A DNA stretch of 64,000 nt from Acanthaster planci (Eukaryota > Echinodermata > Asteroidea > Valvatida > Acanthasteridae). Shown piece after piece: positions 23,411 through 35,100 of the stretch. The stretch lies in assembly GCF_001949145.1 (NCBI RefSeq), contig NW_019091470.1, positions 411,419-475,418 on the forward strand. The letters run 5' to 3'. Below the pieces are notes generated by a model. It had not been told where the DNA came from. It ran no database searches and saw only the letters and a list, made by a program, of their open reading frames with translations. Within the stretch, counting starts at the first letter, position 1. Each line of letters starts with the position of its first letter. The translations under genes were made by a program, and so were the position numbers.

Positions 23411-24843
23411 CATTTCTGTATATGTTCTTTTTTACGAATAAAAATTGGGGGGAAAAATGAAAGAATTTTAACAATAAAAGACATCAGTACACGTGCCCAA
23501 TAAATTATTATCATTACGAACTATACATGCAAAAAAAAACCAAAATTAAGTGCGTTTGTTGTGCCTGACCTCCAGTAAGTGAAACTCCAGCAGAGGCGGC
23601 AGTGCAGCTGTCAAAGTGAGTACAATACACCTTTATAAATAGGGATAAATGGGCGAAAATTAAAGGATTACAAATTATGTGGAAAATCACAGAATGGATA
23701 ATCACAAAATTGTACCCTTTACTGGATCACGTGGGACCTTCCCACATCACTTTTTTTTCCAATAAAGATTTTGAACTTAAATGCTTGCATTTCATTAAAT
23801 AAACTGGAAAACTTCATTTCACACAGTAAAGATGATTGAGGCCAAAAGAAAGGATTAGGATACTTTAAAACGTGCGTGTGAAGAAAAAAATGCATTGATG
23901 CATTACTGTTAAAAAGAAAGGAAGAGCATAGCATACATCATTGGCGTGACTCCGAGGGGACAAAACAAAATTCAAGCGGGGGCGCACGAGGGCGGCGTGG
24001 GTGTTATTCGGCCAATTTATTTGCTTTGACCAAGGACCTATATTAAAGGCTCTTTACAGACCAATTAAGGGAAGTGGGCATCTAAATTGAAAACAAACTT
24101 TTATTTTGTAAATGAAGAAAAGTACATGAAATTCCAATGAATTTCTGGCTTCGCCACATAAATTGTATGCCACAGGCAATAAAATCTACGGTTATTTTTT
24201 ACGGGGAATTAAGAGCCTCCATCTCTAGTTCATGACTGCACCTGACTGACTTACAAAGGTGGCCCATTTCAAGGAAACTGTGTGGTCACGTGTGACTTCA
24301 GCGTCTTTTGATTGGGCCCCATATGCACAAACCCTATTTTTACCTCTATTTTTCACTGTAATTTTCCGACTGATTTATGCGGCATAATTCTTTTCAACTT
24401 TTATAAACGGAGGGCTTACATACCATTGTCACTCAAAACAACGCCCGGAAGTGTTGTAAAGTGCAGCAAATTGGCCAATGCAAATCCTAGTAAACCTTAT
24501 AATTTCTCGAACCACCACTAAAAAGGTGAGGGCGAAAAAGTTTCCGAGCCTCTTTACTGTACTAAGACTAAAATGCAGGGCAAGAACACTAGCGTAATGG
24601 AACCTGAAGCTGGAAACGCCACAAGCCTGAATGAATGTTTAAAATGGGAATAATTGGAGGAGAAGATCATTAACATTGAAAGAAAGATAACTGTGTGAAC
24701 AAAAACGGGGAAAGATTTTGTTAAAAGATAAAAATAATGGGCCTAACTTTAAATTAAATAATAGGAATGGAAGTGTCTTTGACTGATAAGGATATACCAC
24801 AGAGTTCGCTAAGATGAAGGGCATCCGTTAAAACTCGCCAGGC

Positions 24844-26443
24844 TTACTTCCATGGAACAAACAATTTTAAGGAGCCTCTCTCGGCCATGACACCAGGCAA
24901 CCTTCTGCAACTCTTGAAGTAGCCACTGTTCTTCGCCACTTTAAACTGAGGGGGTGGAGCCAATGTGAAGGGTACAACTTTACAGAAAAGCTGGGGGTCC
25001 AAGGGCGGGTATTGTGTAGCTTGCAAATTACCATATTTTCTCCAAGCATGGTAGGCGTTGTACATGCTGTTATTGGAGTGAAGGAGTTGGAGATACGCTG
25101 CCAGGGCTTTAGCTGAGTTGAAATCGCCGACGTGAATAAAGGACTTTGGAGGTAGAAGTCGTTGGTACGCTTCTTTCCTGCCTCCGTAAACTACTGGCAC
25201 TGTGCCTGCGTTGAGAGCGTTATCCCAAAGTTTCTCAGTGATATATTCATCACACTCAGAATTTTCGAGTGCAAGATAGAACTTGTACTGTGCCAAGACA
25301 CGCTTACAATTCCTCGCAAAGGCATCAAAGATGGGTAAGCATTTTGCCGTTCCACACTTACCATACACATCCACGGGGACGTGCCTCTTCAACTCGTTCA
25401 CAAACTCGAGGCGAGGCCAGTGAGTGTTTTTACAATTGCTTGCCATCCAGGCTACCAGGCCAGTCTTATTGGCCGACCAGTCCCGCTTAGATGACGTCAC
25501 TTGGTCAAGAAGGTTGGGAGAGTATTTGCCGTAAGGAAGTTCAATGTCTGCTTCAGAGTGGTACGTGATGGAGTGATGATACTCAATCTCGCTAATTGAT
25601 CGGTCCCAGTATGTCATCCTCTGGGGGCTCTCTACGCCGTAGAAAACCCAATGAATCTTGGGATTCAAGGCTCGTCTGGAGAAGGACAGGATATGAGAAT
25701 TGTATTGTTTTTAATCTCTTTCCACGGAAAGATAAAAGAAACAGAAAACACAAATTATTAGTTGCAGATATATCTCAACAAAATGTCAAAAGATAAAGCT
25801 ACACAAGGTGTGATGAATGAAAAAAAAAATATAAATTCTTTTGATCTCGCCGAACTCATTACGGCGTGATGTGAATTGTTCTATAAGTTATAACGAACCT
25901 TAGATGGGGGAGGAGTTTCGGATGTTTGCGTTTCATATGTTGTGGATTCATGTTAACAATGATGGCATCAGAAGCATTGAGATATCTTGCTTCTACTGTG
26001 ACAAGGACGTGAACATTGCATCGCTGCCTCGGACATTCCAAGTGAAGACTTCTCAGTTTCTTCCCCCTCCCAAATGGGGTTGAGTGACGTTTGAACTGGT
26101 CCACGAATTGTTTGTACTCCCTCCATAAAAGGCCGGGCAGCAAAGACGGCACCAGAATCGCGACAGTCGTGTTACACTTGGGCGTCACATTAAGACTCCC
26201 GCGACTATTATGTCCAAATTCTGAACTGTTGCCCAGCTGGTATGAGATTTCGTGCTGAATAACTGAGGTTCCACGATCTTCTTGCCTCTCTGACTCGTTT
26301 CTGGCACGCTGTGCGAGAAATCCCCTTCGGGGAGAGATGGCCGGCACATATCTTAAGGCGTTGCTGACGATCAGCCATGTTGGAATTAATGCTGTTGCCA
26401 AGAACACTGGGATATAATACAGTCTCAGACGGGTACGAACCAT
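24844..26443 (-). CDS. Alpha-1,3-fucosyltransferase-like, GT10 family (2 exons)
   Basis: Exon 1 is 26443-25899 and exon 2 is 25675-24844; the join reads H-L-R-R-A-L-N-P-K. Total 458 residues. The N-terminus is a type II membrane anchor: a short basic tail (MVRTRLRL), then a hydrophobic span at about 9-30. A stem follows with several N-glycosylation sequons (NES, NSS, NVT, NTT, NAS). The C-terminal half carries the GT10 donor-binding block: VAWMASNC, VDVYGKCG, YKFYLALENS, EYITEKLWDNAL and GTVPVVYGG. The family transfers fucose from GDP-fucose to GlcNAc in glycans, in the Golgi lumen. The exact linkage cannot be told from sequence. A decayed partial copy lies about 750 bp upstream of the start. 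ATG chosen because it gives the anchor immediately. No frameshift. Confidence 0.9.
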
Positions 26444-27195
26444 TTCTTCGCATGCGCTCTCTCCTCCAAGTTTGTTCCAATGGGCAACACTTTGAATGGG
26501 TAAAGCGTACGTGGGCTACAGGAGGGCACCCTTCTCCTTGCACTCGTAGTTAGATTGGAAATGCAGCCGGGTGGTACCAAACGACGACTAGGCCTACTTA
26601 GACCGTACCAGTATTGTATTGCCGAAGTCTTCAATAGCTGTGGCCTTGATAACCCTTCTGTTGTGAATCTCCCCACAGCCATGCATTTGTATTTTCCTAT
26701 TGAATAAACCAGGGAGCACATTAGGGGCTAGGGGTACGTTTTCCATATGCTGATTAGACGTAACGCATGATGAGAGCAGAAGACGTGCAGTGGAAGGCAC
26801 GCAGGAGAAGCCTTTGACGGTGTTCACCACAGCCCCAACCGGGATGAGCTTAGTTTGTCCAGAGGAGGGAACAAGTCTTAAAGAAACTCACCGGTCACCA
26901 GCAGGTAATAAAGGGAAGTTAAAGGGGCAACCCTGGTAGAGACACGGTACAGCACTAAGGGTCACTAAAGCATTTCTCGTTATAAGCAGAGTCTTGTATT
27001 AGCAGTGCTCTTATTAACGAGGTTAGACGGTATTTATGATGTTTATTGTTGGAGCAGCGACGGTAGGTGCAATAGGAAATAATTTCCATTTGGGTTTGCG
27101 AATTAGGAAATAATTAATTTTCTTTGCTCACTGAATCTGTCCCTTTGATCAGTCTGCCCATAAGATCACTCCTGTTTATAAGAGTGACAGCAACT

Positions 27196-27648
27196 TTTGA
27201 AGTAGCCACTGCTCTTCTCCATTTTAAACTGAGGGGCGAAGCCAATGTGAAGGGTACAACTTTACAGAAAAGCAGGGGGTCCAAGGGCGGGTATTGCGTG
27301 GCTTGCAAATTTCCATATTTTCTCCAAGCGTGGTAGGCGTTGTACAAGTGTCGGAATGTAGGAGTTGGAGATACACTGCCAGGGCTTCAGTCGAGTTAAA
27401 ATCGCTGAGTAAAGGACTTTGGAGGTAGAAGTCGTTGGTATGCTTCCTTCCTGCCTCCGTAAACTACTGGCACGGCTCCCGCGTTATCCCAAACATTCTC
27501 TGCGATATATTCATCACATTCGGAATTCTCGAGTGCAAGATAGAACTTGTACCGTGCCAAGACACGCGTACAATTCCTCGCACAGGCATCAAAGATGGGT
27601 AAGCATTGTGCGGTTCCACACTTACCATACACATCCACGGGGACGTGC
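27196..27648 (-). pseudogene. Partial fucosyltransferase (GT10) pseudogene
   Basis: A minus-strand copy of about the last third of the neighbouring gene, from VPVDVYGKCGTAQCLPIFDA through LALENSECDEYIAENVWDN and VPVVYGGRKEAYQRLLPP to MYNAYHAWRKYGNLQ. It lacks the membrane anchor and N-terminal half. A 9-base loss removes LNA from the donor-binding loop, a small deletion after PPKSF shifts frame, and another lies near 27346. Similarity stops abruptly at both ends, as in a truncated segmental duplication rather than a full paralogue. Confidence 0.88.
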
Positions 27649-28389
27649 CAAATTTGAGAACATGTAATAGACCTTGAAATTATTGACAGCAATTCAATAG
27701 GTGGAAGTGAAAAACCAGCCAGTTGCACTAGTATGTTAAACTTAGCGAAACCCTCGAGGAAATTAGAGGACAAATATACCTTGGTGTAGTTAATTAAAAC
27801 CCTCCGAGACAATTGTCATTTTTTTTTAACTCATAACGTGGTGATTTTCTATCCCTATCCCGTTTTTTTGAACACAGATTTTGTTCGAAATGGTTTTGAA
27901 ATCATTCGAGGATGTCCTCTGCACCCTGTAACCATTAAATCCGCAGAGAAATCACAGGAAAAGGTAGATCTCTCTTTCAGTAACAAGACACATGAAATAG
28001 CCTTAGGCTTATACCCTACTATCTTGCCAAGGCATGTCTAGAATTACCCACTGCAGGCACGTGCCTAGAAGGCTACAAAGCTTCAAAGACGCCCTGCAGC
28101 CTTTACAGGGTCGTTTATGGGTCACGGGCCGGGCCTGGGCAAGCCAGGCAGCCGTTGATGTAAGCCGGTGATGTCTGCCCTCCGGCAGATGTTTGTAACG
28201 AACCCCAAAACATTTTTTTAGACTTAAAAACTGACAAGAGTTTCAAAATAAAGACAATGTATCATAAAACGAATCAAGACACTACAAAAGGAATGACTTT
28301 CATTTGTGCTTTTTATTATTTTCTGAGGGTAACTAGAAAGTAAACTGATGCCTCTTCAGTTTTATATTGCCATTATTGATAAGCAAAAC

Positions 28390-28640
28390 CGTGCTTTTGT
28401 TCCACTATAAAAGCTTCGAAGTTGCATTTATTTGTGCACAAAAACTGCTAGAAATTGTTACATTTTATCGGTAAAAATTTACTGGTTTGATGTTTCGTGG
28501 TGTAAGTATACTTGGCAATAAGCCACAATCCTCCTCTTTTCCGAAATGTTTTCAATCAGTAAATTTGGGGTTCACAATAGACCGATTGCGCCTGCTAAAT
28601 CACGTGACATATGGTGGGTATCAACCCCATCACAACGTGT
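28390..28640. repeat. Diverged relative of the TTAA element at 48.2-48.7 kb
   Basis: Shares TTGCA.TTATTTGTGCACA, TTGGCAATAA, TTTTCCGAAATGTT-like and AAATTTGGGGTTCACAAT with 48340-48510. Its termini are not recognisable here. Confidence 0.5.
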
Positions 28641-29162
28641 GTTTTGAGGGTTGTTTACAAACTATACAGCCAGGTTACGGTTTAGTACCCAGTACATCCG
28701 TAGTCTGAATACGGTGCCTACCGTCCGCGTTATCTTTGGTAAATGATACTTCCAAACTCTTTGCTTTTGGTGGACGTCGTGTTTGTAGATATCTAATACC
28801 TACTATAAGTCACTTGACTTATCGGGCGCAATCGGTTTATTGGAACAAAACGGTGTCTTCTGACTTGATGGTGACAGCGCCCTCAGTTGACTTCCATTGC
28901 AATAAAGCCGAAAACGAAAAATCAATTTTTCACTCATTGAAGAGGAGCACAAAGTTGGATAAAAGGTACATATCAGAGAACAAGTCATCGCTCGGACCTT
29001 TAACATTGTTACATGATGAACGTATATGTAAGTCTTCGGCAGCCTAGATGACCTCGGTTGAAGGTCAAGGCATATTTGAACACCCTACGTTAGCCGACGC
29101 GTGGTTTCGGAGCGGCAGTTTCCTGCCATTTACATATATTTCCCACGCTGGAACTGTCCCCG

Positions 29163-32100
29163 TCATAACCCTGTCAACCTCCGGACAATTCGGTCCTGCT
29201 CCGCTCTGTCCACTGGCTCGTAGTTGGAGAATTCAAGGGAGAAAGTTGCCGTGCCCGAGGTAAGACTTCTGAGCGATGTGGAATACCCCTACAAAACATG
29301 CACAAGAAACACGCGTCTGTTCTGTGGATTCTTAACCAAATTTTAGGGGGGGAGTGTTTTTTTGGGGGGGGTTATACATTTCTTTATGCAATCTTCTTTC
29401 CCATGGGTACATATACTCCATGGCTTTAGGAAGGAAATGAAATAGTCCCTAACAATCATCTTTCTCTAATTTACATTTCTAAAAAAGGAAAGAAAAGAAA
29501 ACATGTTCCCCAATACTAGACCAAGATTTGTTCGGGCAATGCCTAAAATACACTGGTGACGGATGGAATGTTCCATTCCTTCGGTCACCGCCAGAGATTA
29601 TCCTTCCTGCTGCACAGATCACACACATAAACATCCACCGTACACAAACGAACACTGAGAATGAACTATTACAATGGAAGATTTTGGGTACTATTCACAA
29701 AGAATCAGCTTGTGATGATGGTCACATTGTAGCTCTACTGAGTGGAGCACCAATGCTCCACGCTCCACTCAGCATTGCTAAGATTAAGGCTACATCCGAA
29801 TCTCTTGTCTAGAGCTAGGTCTAGGTCTTCACTCCATTGGAAATGCGTGGAGACGCGTAGACTATACACCTAGCTGTAGCTCTGGAAGCCCGTTTCGGAC
29901 ACGGCCTAATGTACTTGTGAAGTACCAGCACTTAAAGTAGTTGTAGAGATTATGTGAGGCACTTTTGAGGGATGGGTGCACTTGTGAAGAAGTAGTTGTG
30001 AAGTACTTCTAAGCACTTTGAAGTACTTGTTTTACATATACATGTACTTGTGAAGTATTATAAGTACTTGTGAGGTACTTTTGAAGTACTCGAAATATGT
30101 GTGTAAGTACTTGTGAAGTATATGTACTTGTCAACAACGCTGCTGAAGGCTCCACATCCAGGAGGTATTTTCCTTTCAACAACTTGTACTCAATATTATG
30201 TTTGGCAAAACTTCCAACTTCCAAAAACAGTACTTTCTTACGCACGGCCAAATACCACAAATTAATGATTTACAAGAATCAATAATTGAACGGTCTATGT
30301 ACATTTCGTACCTCAACATCCCTTTTTTCAACACTCTGGGGGGGTTATGCCAGCGAAACGATAATTGCCACCACGACGCAGCGGTCAAGTAGGCACATTT
30401 AAATGTCAGCCGGAGGTGAATTTTTAAAAGCCGCGCACAGCAGTTCCACCTGTCTGCTGTGACAGGTTACACAGATAGCTACACCCACTCATTGCTAATA
30501 AGGTCAAAGTCAGGCTCTTTTGGGTACCAGATTTTCCTGACTCGTCCTACGGTTGCATTATCTACATGTATATCCATTCAAGCAATTCGCAACATCGTGG
30601 CTGGCAGACTGGCAGTTGGGCATTTTTTTTCCTGTGCCACATGTTAAACTCTCAACCAAGTTTCTTGCTTGGTGTTCCCTTCACAAATCCCAAATTGTGA
30701 AATAGAGGCAAACGCCAACATCTTGATGACACATTGACAACAGATGACAAACTGCACGAATAACAGTCATGGGCTTTGATTTACTGGTCTTCGGCTTTTT
30801 TTTGTGATACTTAATTTCAGGAACTCTGCACAACTTTGTATGAATTTGCGTGTGCTATTCATAGGAATTCATGTGCATATCTCGATATACCCATAGAAAA
30901 TATGTGGTGTGGAAAAACATGGCAGTTCATGGCCCGTTTCATTCCGCTGACATGGCTTGATTTTCACTGACTGAGTTTGTACACCTTTGCCAGTGATTAA
31001 AACAGGAACATGTGGTTTCATTCTGTGACAAACACAATTACATGTACACCTATCACAATGGCTTGCCAATTCTGAAAAATCTGCAGGTGTGTAGAGAAAA
31101 TATATGCCCGTTTCACAAGTTGTTTATCCGACCAATACAAACTGTCCATTACTGGTGCTGGAGATAAGGGACAGTTGCAAATCCAGGTGTGGACATGACA
31201 AAAACCCAAATACAAGCTCTGTTTTGAGGTGTTCTGTTAAGAATTGAATCACTGCCTGAAATGAAATACCACACCTTCACACTATAATATCACATTGTTC
31301 TTACCATCATTTCTGAAAGCGGTGTCCTGGCAACCAGCACCCTGCTGTCATCTCGAGTCTCTATGGCGATGACTTGACCCCTCCTAGAGTTGAGGTCACC
31401 CAGCACGTCACCAAGCCTAGCCTCGCTGGTTACGATCTGCATGAAGGTCAAATGTGAAAGGCAAGAGTTCACAAAAACCTTCCACGCAGCAAAATATTCC
31501 CTTAATAATAACTAGTTCCCTTAATTGCCTGAGGCAGTTAAGACACTGTAATTGGTTGGAAGTGATCACATGGGTTTCTTGGGCCTGTATTTATAAGCAA
31601 TTAGGTCGTAATTGGTACAAAAAGTAATCCTTGTTGCATGCATATTCAGAAGTAGAACATTGTTTAGAAACAGGAAAGTGTTAGATTGAGATTTTGAAAC
31701 AAATCATACAGGGAAACTGACTAGGTGCTTATGAATGATTATAAAGATTGAGAATTTGATTGGAAAAGAATTGGAAAGAAAAATGATGTGAACTTCTTTT
31801 TCTGATTCGCATGCCATTGCAAACTTTAGGCTGTTATTCTGTGAATGAGTAACAACGTATTTGACATGTGAATTATATGATTATCTGAAGTGCTATAGGG
31901 AATATTAAGCGAGATAAGGCTAAATAACTGCTCACCTCCAAGCTCATCATTGGTTCCAGAATCTGACAGCTCGCGTTGTTGAGGGCGCTGTGCAGGCACT
32001 GGGAAGCGCAGGCAGCGATCATTGCAGGGGCTGTGCCTAGACTCGTTTCCACGCTCTCCAAGCTAACATGGATGTCTAGGACAGGGAACCCAATCAGAGG

Positions 32101-35100
32101 ACCTTGCCAGACCAAACAAATAAAAAGTAACAATCAAAAAAGTGTATACGTCAATTCATGTCTTAACCTAGAGTGCCACAAACAGGTTTGGATATACCAT
32201 TTTTTAAACGATGGTGCACAGTGAAACAAAACTGGAGGAATTCAAACAATTTATCATTTGAAAGCATTTTGCTCTCACTATACGGCACACACAAAGATAT
32301 AGACATCCAGCACACAACTTTGACCAAGGTAACCCTCTCTTCCAGGATTCTGTTTTGGGGGACACCTTGTACGTAGGAATGTGCAGACCAGTTCGTTGCA
32401 TGATTGGTTGTGTCTGTGCCTTATCAGGGTTGGCCTCGTCCACTGCCATGGCCTGGCTGTTTTTTGTGTTGAATACTACATTTACAAAACATATTATCAA
32501 CCAGGTGTTCACATACATGTACACAGAATCTCAGACCCAAGAACTTTATTCCATCCATGCTGTCAACAAATGCAAACTACAGTTCCTGTACAGTGCTATC
32601 CTTGCTAAGTACAGTATAGGATTTGGATGAAGCAGGAGTTTGGTTGCCGATTTCAGATAGCCCAGTAAGTCAGAAAAAGCCTTGGCTTTGGGCACGGGGC
32701 ACCTGTGAATGGCTTCACCTTGTTGGCATGCCGACATCACCCCATTTCTGACGGCTTCCACCACGTCAGTCCCACAATGCTCCATACTTATGTCACTCGA
32801 CAGGTCAAATGTTATCGGTTCACTGGACTCCTCTTTAGGTTGCACAGATAGCTTGATGGTTGCTAGGTGATGCTGATTACCGATGATGCGGTCTAGAGTT
32901 GCTGGACACGGGACAAAAAAAACATGCTAATTTACTTCTTGCCAGCAAATGAGCCACTGGGGGGATTACAGTAGTTGCACTAAGGTGTTGAGGTGAGGGA
33001 GCAAATGTTGAGAGGGTAAGCCTCGGAGGAGTAGAACAGTCTAGTTTGCTTACATTGGGTCCAAAAAGCAACATGGTGAGTGGTTTGATGTCATATTACA
33101 ACTCAGCTGACGGATAGATTAAGGTAAGTTTTCAGCGTGAACTTGACCTTTACTAAAGAGAGGGCTTAAGGCAACACTGCTCCGGAGGACGACCGGCGCA
33201 GATTGGTTGAAACATTGAGTACACACTGACCGGTTCTTATAAAAACCATACCTCTTCCAAAAGAGATCTATCCACATGGTGTTACCCCTTTAGTCTATCT
33301 CCACCATGCAAAGCTTCAAGTTTTATCAAACTTGACCTTGTTTGATCATTTGACTGACCACTTCTCAGTTGTGTTTAAACAATGCCTGTGCACAATGAAG
33401 CCACACTTGAACATCCCTAGTCACGCTATTTTAAAGTCTTGTCACTACTAACATTTTACCACTGACTGCAACCCTCGCATCGAATGTGGTCACAGACATC
33501 TTTATTATTTTCAATTAAATGGTTCCCTCCGAACTGATAAATGAAATCAGCTGTTGATAACCAGGTGTTGTGACCATGCCCCAGGGCCTGGTTCTAGATG
33601 GTCGACAAGATGATCTATCATTCAGGCGATGCTGGTCAAACTACTGGCAACAACAGTCTTCCCTCCAACTTGCCCTTACTTTGTTGGGTTGTTGTCCGAG
33701 TTATTCTCTCTCGGTAAGAGATCTGCAGTGGTCCTACTTGGGCCTCAATCTTATACTCCTTCTGGATCCGGTCGAGAATGATCTCCAAGTGCAGCTCTCC
33801 CATGCCCGAAAGGATCGTCTGCAAACAAAATGACACAAATACACTTATACTCACCTTTGTGGCCTTAGGTAAGCCGCTTCATCCTTACCTTGCCTCTCTC
33901 CACCCAGGAGTAGAAATGGGTACAGACATTAGCTCTCCACCCAGGAGTACAAATGGGTACCAACATTAGCTCTCCACCCAGGAGTACAAATGGGTACCAA
34001 CATTAGCTCTCCACCCAGGAGTACAAATTGGTACAACATCAGTTCTTCACCCAGGAGTTCAAATGGGTACAGACATTAGCTCTCCACCCAGGAGTACAAA
34101 TGGGTACAGACATTAGCTCTCCACCCAGGAGTACAAATGGGTACAGACATTAGCTCTCCACCCAGGAGTACAAATGGGTACAACATTAGCTCTTAGCCCA
34201 GGTATACACAAGGATACCAGCATTAGCTGGGGAGCAACCTATGATGGCCTGGTATCCCATCCAGGGGAAAATGGAAATATTCTCAGTCGTTTTATGCCAA
34301 GAAAACCAGAGGCACACATGGGCCTGTTGAGCTTCTATTCTTACAGTCTGAGATATGAAAAAAAGATGATCAGTAGATCAGTAGTTTTCTCCCATGGAGA
34401 AAATTCAAACAGTACATTGGTTTGATAGAGTTAGTTACTGTCAAACACAGCTGTTTGTGATCAAGGAGCTAATGTTTCACAGGTCAACTTGACAGCTAGT
34501 GCTCGCCAACATTTCTTTCATGGCAAATGTGCGGGCAACTGGGCCATGTCGAGAATGTGTTACTCCTACAGGTGTTTTGCTCTTGGTAGGAATACCAAAT
34601 GTCTTTACAATTTCGAAATGTCAAATTGAAAACATGCTTGAAAAAGTGCAAGAGTCGAGCACACTTTTAAAGGTGGTAACTTTGCTTCATGTACACAGTG
34701 AAACTATGACCGTGCCAGTACTCGCAGGCCACATCTTTTAGGATCTGTTAGCACCATCTTTCCCTGTACTGTTCCATGAAATAACACAATAAACATGAGT
34801 AATGTATCACAATCTTATTTGAATTTGTATTGTTTTGTTAAGGTGTAGCAAAAAGAAGGGATGTCTATATGAAAGTTCCCCTTGTGAGTACATGTTGGCC
34901 ATGCACAGCTATTGCTGTGCAGAACCTTTCAACTCAGTCAAATTGGTTGCCCAACAAATCTTGCAAGCAGTGTGGTATTCAAGTCCATCACGAGTCCTTT
35001 CACAAGTCCGGTCACGAGTCCCTTCTCAAGGCCAGTCACAAGTAACAGGGTGAACAATGACAAAGGAATACTTTTGCCACAGCTCATTTGAATAGCTTGT

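Larger units (their letters stand above)
20577..24843. other. Intergenic region between IPO11 and the fucosyltransferase gene
   Basis: No coding exon recognised on either strand. Holds a MITE (22148-22265) and a repeat-like stretch with TIR-like ends (23111-23410) that includes a 20-bp perfect palindrome. The rest is AT-rich non-coding sequence. Confidence 0.6.
26444..29162. other. Intergenic region between fucosyltransferase and GFM2
   Basis: Holds the promoter side of the fucosyltransferase gene, its pseudogene (27196-27648) and the GFM2 3' flank. A TTTATT at about 28835 would be an AATAAA for GFM2, some 320 bases past its stop. Near 26955-27035, ACGAGGTTAGACGG with CTCGTTATAAGC resembles a pogo/Tigger-type end, but I cannot delimit it. 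Confidence 0.5.
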
